Of a stretch of DNA of 64,000 nucleotides, positions 62,798 to 64,000 are shown piece after piece. The stretch lies in contig NZ_JAAGPI010000025.1 in assembly GCF_017104715.1 (NCBI RefSeq), positions 78,584-142,583 of the forward strand, read 5' to 3'. Every line of letters starts with the position of its first letter. The first letter of the stretch is position 1. Source of the DNA: Burkholderia sp. Ac-20365. Its GTDB lineage: Bacteria; Pseudomonadota; Gammaproteobacteria; Burkholderiales; Burkholderiaceae. A model generated the notes under the pieces. It saw only the letters and a list, made by a program, of their open reading frames with translations, was not told the origin of the DNA and searched no databases. The translations under genes were made by a program, and so were the position numbers.

Positions 62798-64000
62798 TCA
62801 CGCATGCGGCGATTTCGGCGGCCCGTGAATCGTCGCCGCCGCGCATGCCGCGCCGAGCAGCGCGCACAACGCCGATACCAGCGCGACGGCGCGCAGCCCG
62901 GCGTCGATGGCATCGGATTGCGCATCGACGATCTGCGCGGGCACGGCATGCGCGCCTGCCGACGTGTCGGGCGCGAGCTGGCCTTCGCGATGCAGGTCGG
63001 CGGGAATGTGCAATTGCTCGAGACGCTGCGTGAGCGCCGCGTCGTGCGACCACACGAACACGATGCCGAGCACGGCGATCGCCAGCAGACTCGCGATCCG
63101 CGCGACGGCATTGTTGATGCCCGACGCGACGCCCGTGCGCGTAGTGGCGACGGACGTCATCACGGTGGTCGTGAGCGGCGCGACGGTGATCGTCATGCCG
63201 ATGCCGAGCACGGCGAGGGCAGGGAAGTAGCTCGTCCAGTAGCGCGCCCGGTCGATGTCTAGCCACGCGGGCAGCGCCAGCAATAGAAAGCCGGCCGCGG
63301 CGATCACCGGGCCCGCCGTCAGCAGCGCGCGCGGCCCGTAACGCGACGCGAGTCCGCCCGTGAAGCGCGACAGCACGCCGATCACCACAGGCACGGGCAG
63401 CAGCGCCGCGCCCGCTTGCGTCGCCGAGTAGCTGTGCGCGCGGATCAGCGTGAAAGGCAGGAAGAACAGCGCGCCGCCCAGACCGAAATAGAGCAGCAGC
63501 GTGACGATGTTCGCGCCGCTGAAATCTCGCGAATGAAACACATCGAGCGGCATCATCGGGTCCGTGCTGCGCGCTTCGATTGCGACAAACGCGGCGCATA
63601 CGGCGACGCCGCCTGCAATCAGACCGATCACGATTGCATCGGCGAAACCACGCGACGAAGCGAGCGTGAGTCCGTATGTCAGCAGGCCGAGTCCGAGCGC
63701 CGCCGACAGCGCGCCCGGCCAGTCGAGGCGCGGCGAAGCGCTCGCGGCGCGGCTATCCGGCACCGACGACAGCGCAAGCGCCACCGTGACGGCCGCGATC
63801 GGCACGTTCAGATAGAAGATCGCGCGCCACGAGAACGCGTCGACCAGCCAGCCGCCCGCGACAGGCCCAAGCGCCGACGTAATCGCGCCGACTCCGGCCC
63901 AGGTGCCGATCGCGCGGCCGCGCTCCTTTTCGTCGAACACCGCGCCGATGATGGCGAGGCTGCTCGGCACCAGCAGCGCCGCGCCCGCGCCTTGCACGGC
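62798..64000 (-). CDS. MFS transporter, DHA2-like (5' partial)
   Basis: The frame is open to the right edge of the window, so the N-terminus is missing; about 400 residues are visible. They include GAGAALLVPSSLAIIGAVFDEKERGRAIGTWAGVGAITSALGPVAGGWLVDAFSWRAIFYLNVPI, the motif C/B-like region of DHA2 exporters, and about ten further helices. The last helices end near HGPPKSPHA. It may form an operon with the NIPSNAP gene that follows. Substrate unknown. Confidence 0.9.
   Translation of the reverse strand, partial: AVQGAGAALLVPSSLAIIGAVFDEKERGRAIGTWAGVGAITSALGPVAGGWLVDAFSWRAIFYLNVPIAAVTVALALSSVPDSRAASASPRLDWPGALSAALGLGLLTYGLTLASSRGFADAIVIGLIAGGVAVCAAFVAIEARSTDPMMPLDVFHSRDFSGANIVTLLLYFGLGGALFFLPFTLIRAHSYSATQAGAALLPVPVVIGVLSRFTGGLASRYGPRALLTAGPVIAAAGFLLLALPAWLDIDRARYWTSYFPALAVLGIGMTITVAPLTTTVMTSVATTRTGVASGINNAVARIASLLAIAVLGIVFVWSHDAALTQRLEQLHIPADLHREGQLAPDTSAGAHAVPAQIVDAQSDAIDAGLRAVALVSALCALLGAACAAATIHGPPKSPHA

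Noticed and set aside
1..64000. CRISPR array, tRNA or rRNA genes, integrase or prophage region
   Set aside because: No regularly spaced direct repeats, no tRNA cloverleaf or rRNA sequence, and no integrase or phage structural gene were seen; the Cas4-like domain at 56.8 kb is part of a repair helicase, not a CRISPR locus.

Overview
The window reads as GC-rich chromosomal DNA of a Burkholderia-group betaproteobacterium, most likely Paraburkholderia, Caballeronia or Burkholderia sensu lato. The main reasons are a Burkholderia-type BDSF quorum-sensing pair (rpfF synthase beside a PAS-GGDEF-EAL receptor that carries an N-terminal domain like the RpfF-binding one), strong GC bias at third codon positions, and many families typical of that group (TIGR03118, FUSC, PA2169-like, superinfection-immunity). 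No rRNA or tRNA gene was seen. An isolated rpoN, away from its usual lptB/hpf neighbourhood, suggests a second rpoN copy and perhaps a secondary replicon.

Layout. 1-6 kb: a MOSC/ferredoxin-reductase/ferredoxin fusion cut by the window edge, an IS5-type transposase N-terminal remnant, an AEC transporter, and a LysR regulator divergent from an SDR and an NTF2-like gene. 6.1-8.4 kb: a complete fluoride-resistance operon (fluoride riboswitch, CLC-F type antiporter, DUF190 protein, CrcB/Fluc channel). 8.5-10.7 kb: a TetR regulator and the MFS pump it probably controls, each preceded by the same 19-nt motif. 11-15 kb: YodC-like protein, LysE exporter, SugE/Gdx with a divergent HxlR regulator, epoxide hydrolase, superinfection-immunity-like membrane protein. 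15-18 kb: M20 peptidase and a malate/lactate-type dehydrogenase. 18.3-21.5 kb: rpfF and rpfR, convergent. 21.8-22.5 kb: two inverted copies of a roughly 290-bp intergenic repeat (a third copy is at 11.55-11.84 kb), each carrying a perfect 14-bp-stem hairpin. 22.5-28.5 kb: lhr helicase and an aldo/keto reductase.

28.5-41.6 kb, minus strand: a full pelABCDEFG operon for the Pel exopolysaccharide, with short gaps or overlaps between genes. PelD keeps an RxxD site that fits a c-di-GMP inhibitory-type site, so the nearby BDSF receptor RpfR (a c-di-GMP turnover protein) could act on Pel output. 41.9-43.2 kb: an NhaP-type antiporter broken by one in-frame amber codon.

43.2-48.6 kb: small stress-type genes (PRC-barrel, 45-aa acidic protein, HAD hydrolase, tiny lipoprotein, topoisomerase IB, DUF1488, PA2169-family, BON). 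49-50.5 kb: rpoN, with a near-perfect -24/-12 sigma-54 promoter just upstream, suggesting autoregulation. 50.6-55 kb: TIGR03118 protein, FUSC protein, DHA2-type MFS pump. 55-59 kb: a FAN1-like VRR-NUC nuclease translationally coupled to a Cas4-like nuclease/XPD-type Fe-S helicase fusion, a likely DNA crosslink-repair pair. 59-64 kb: SRPBCC protein, large MscS-type channel, NIPSNAP protein, and an MFS pump that runs off the right edge.
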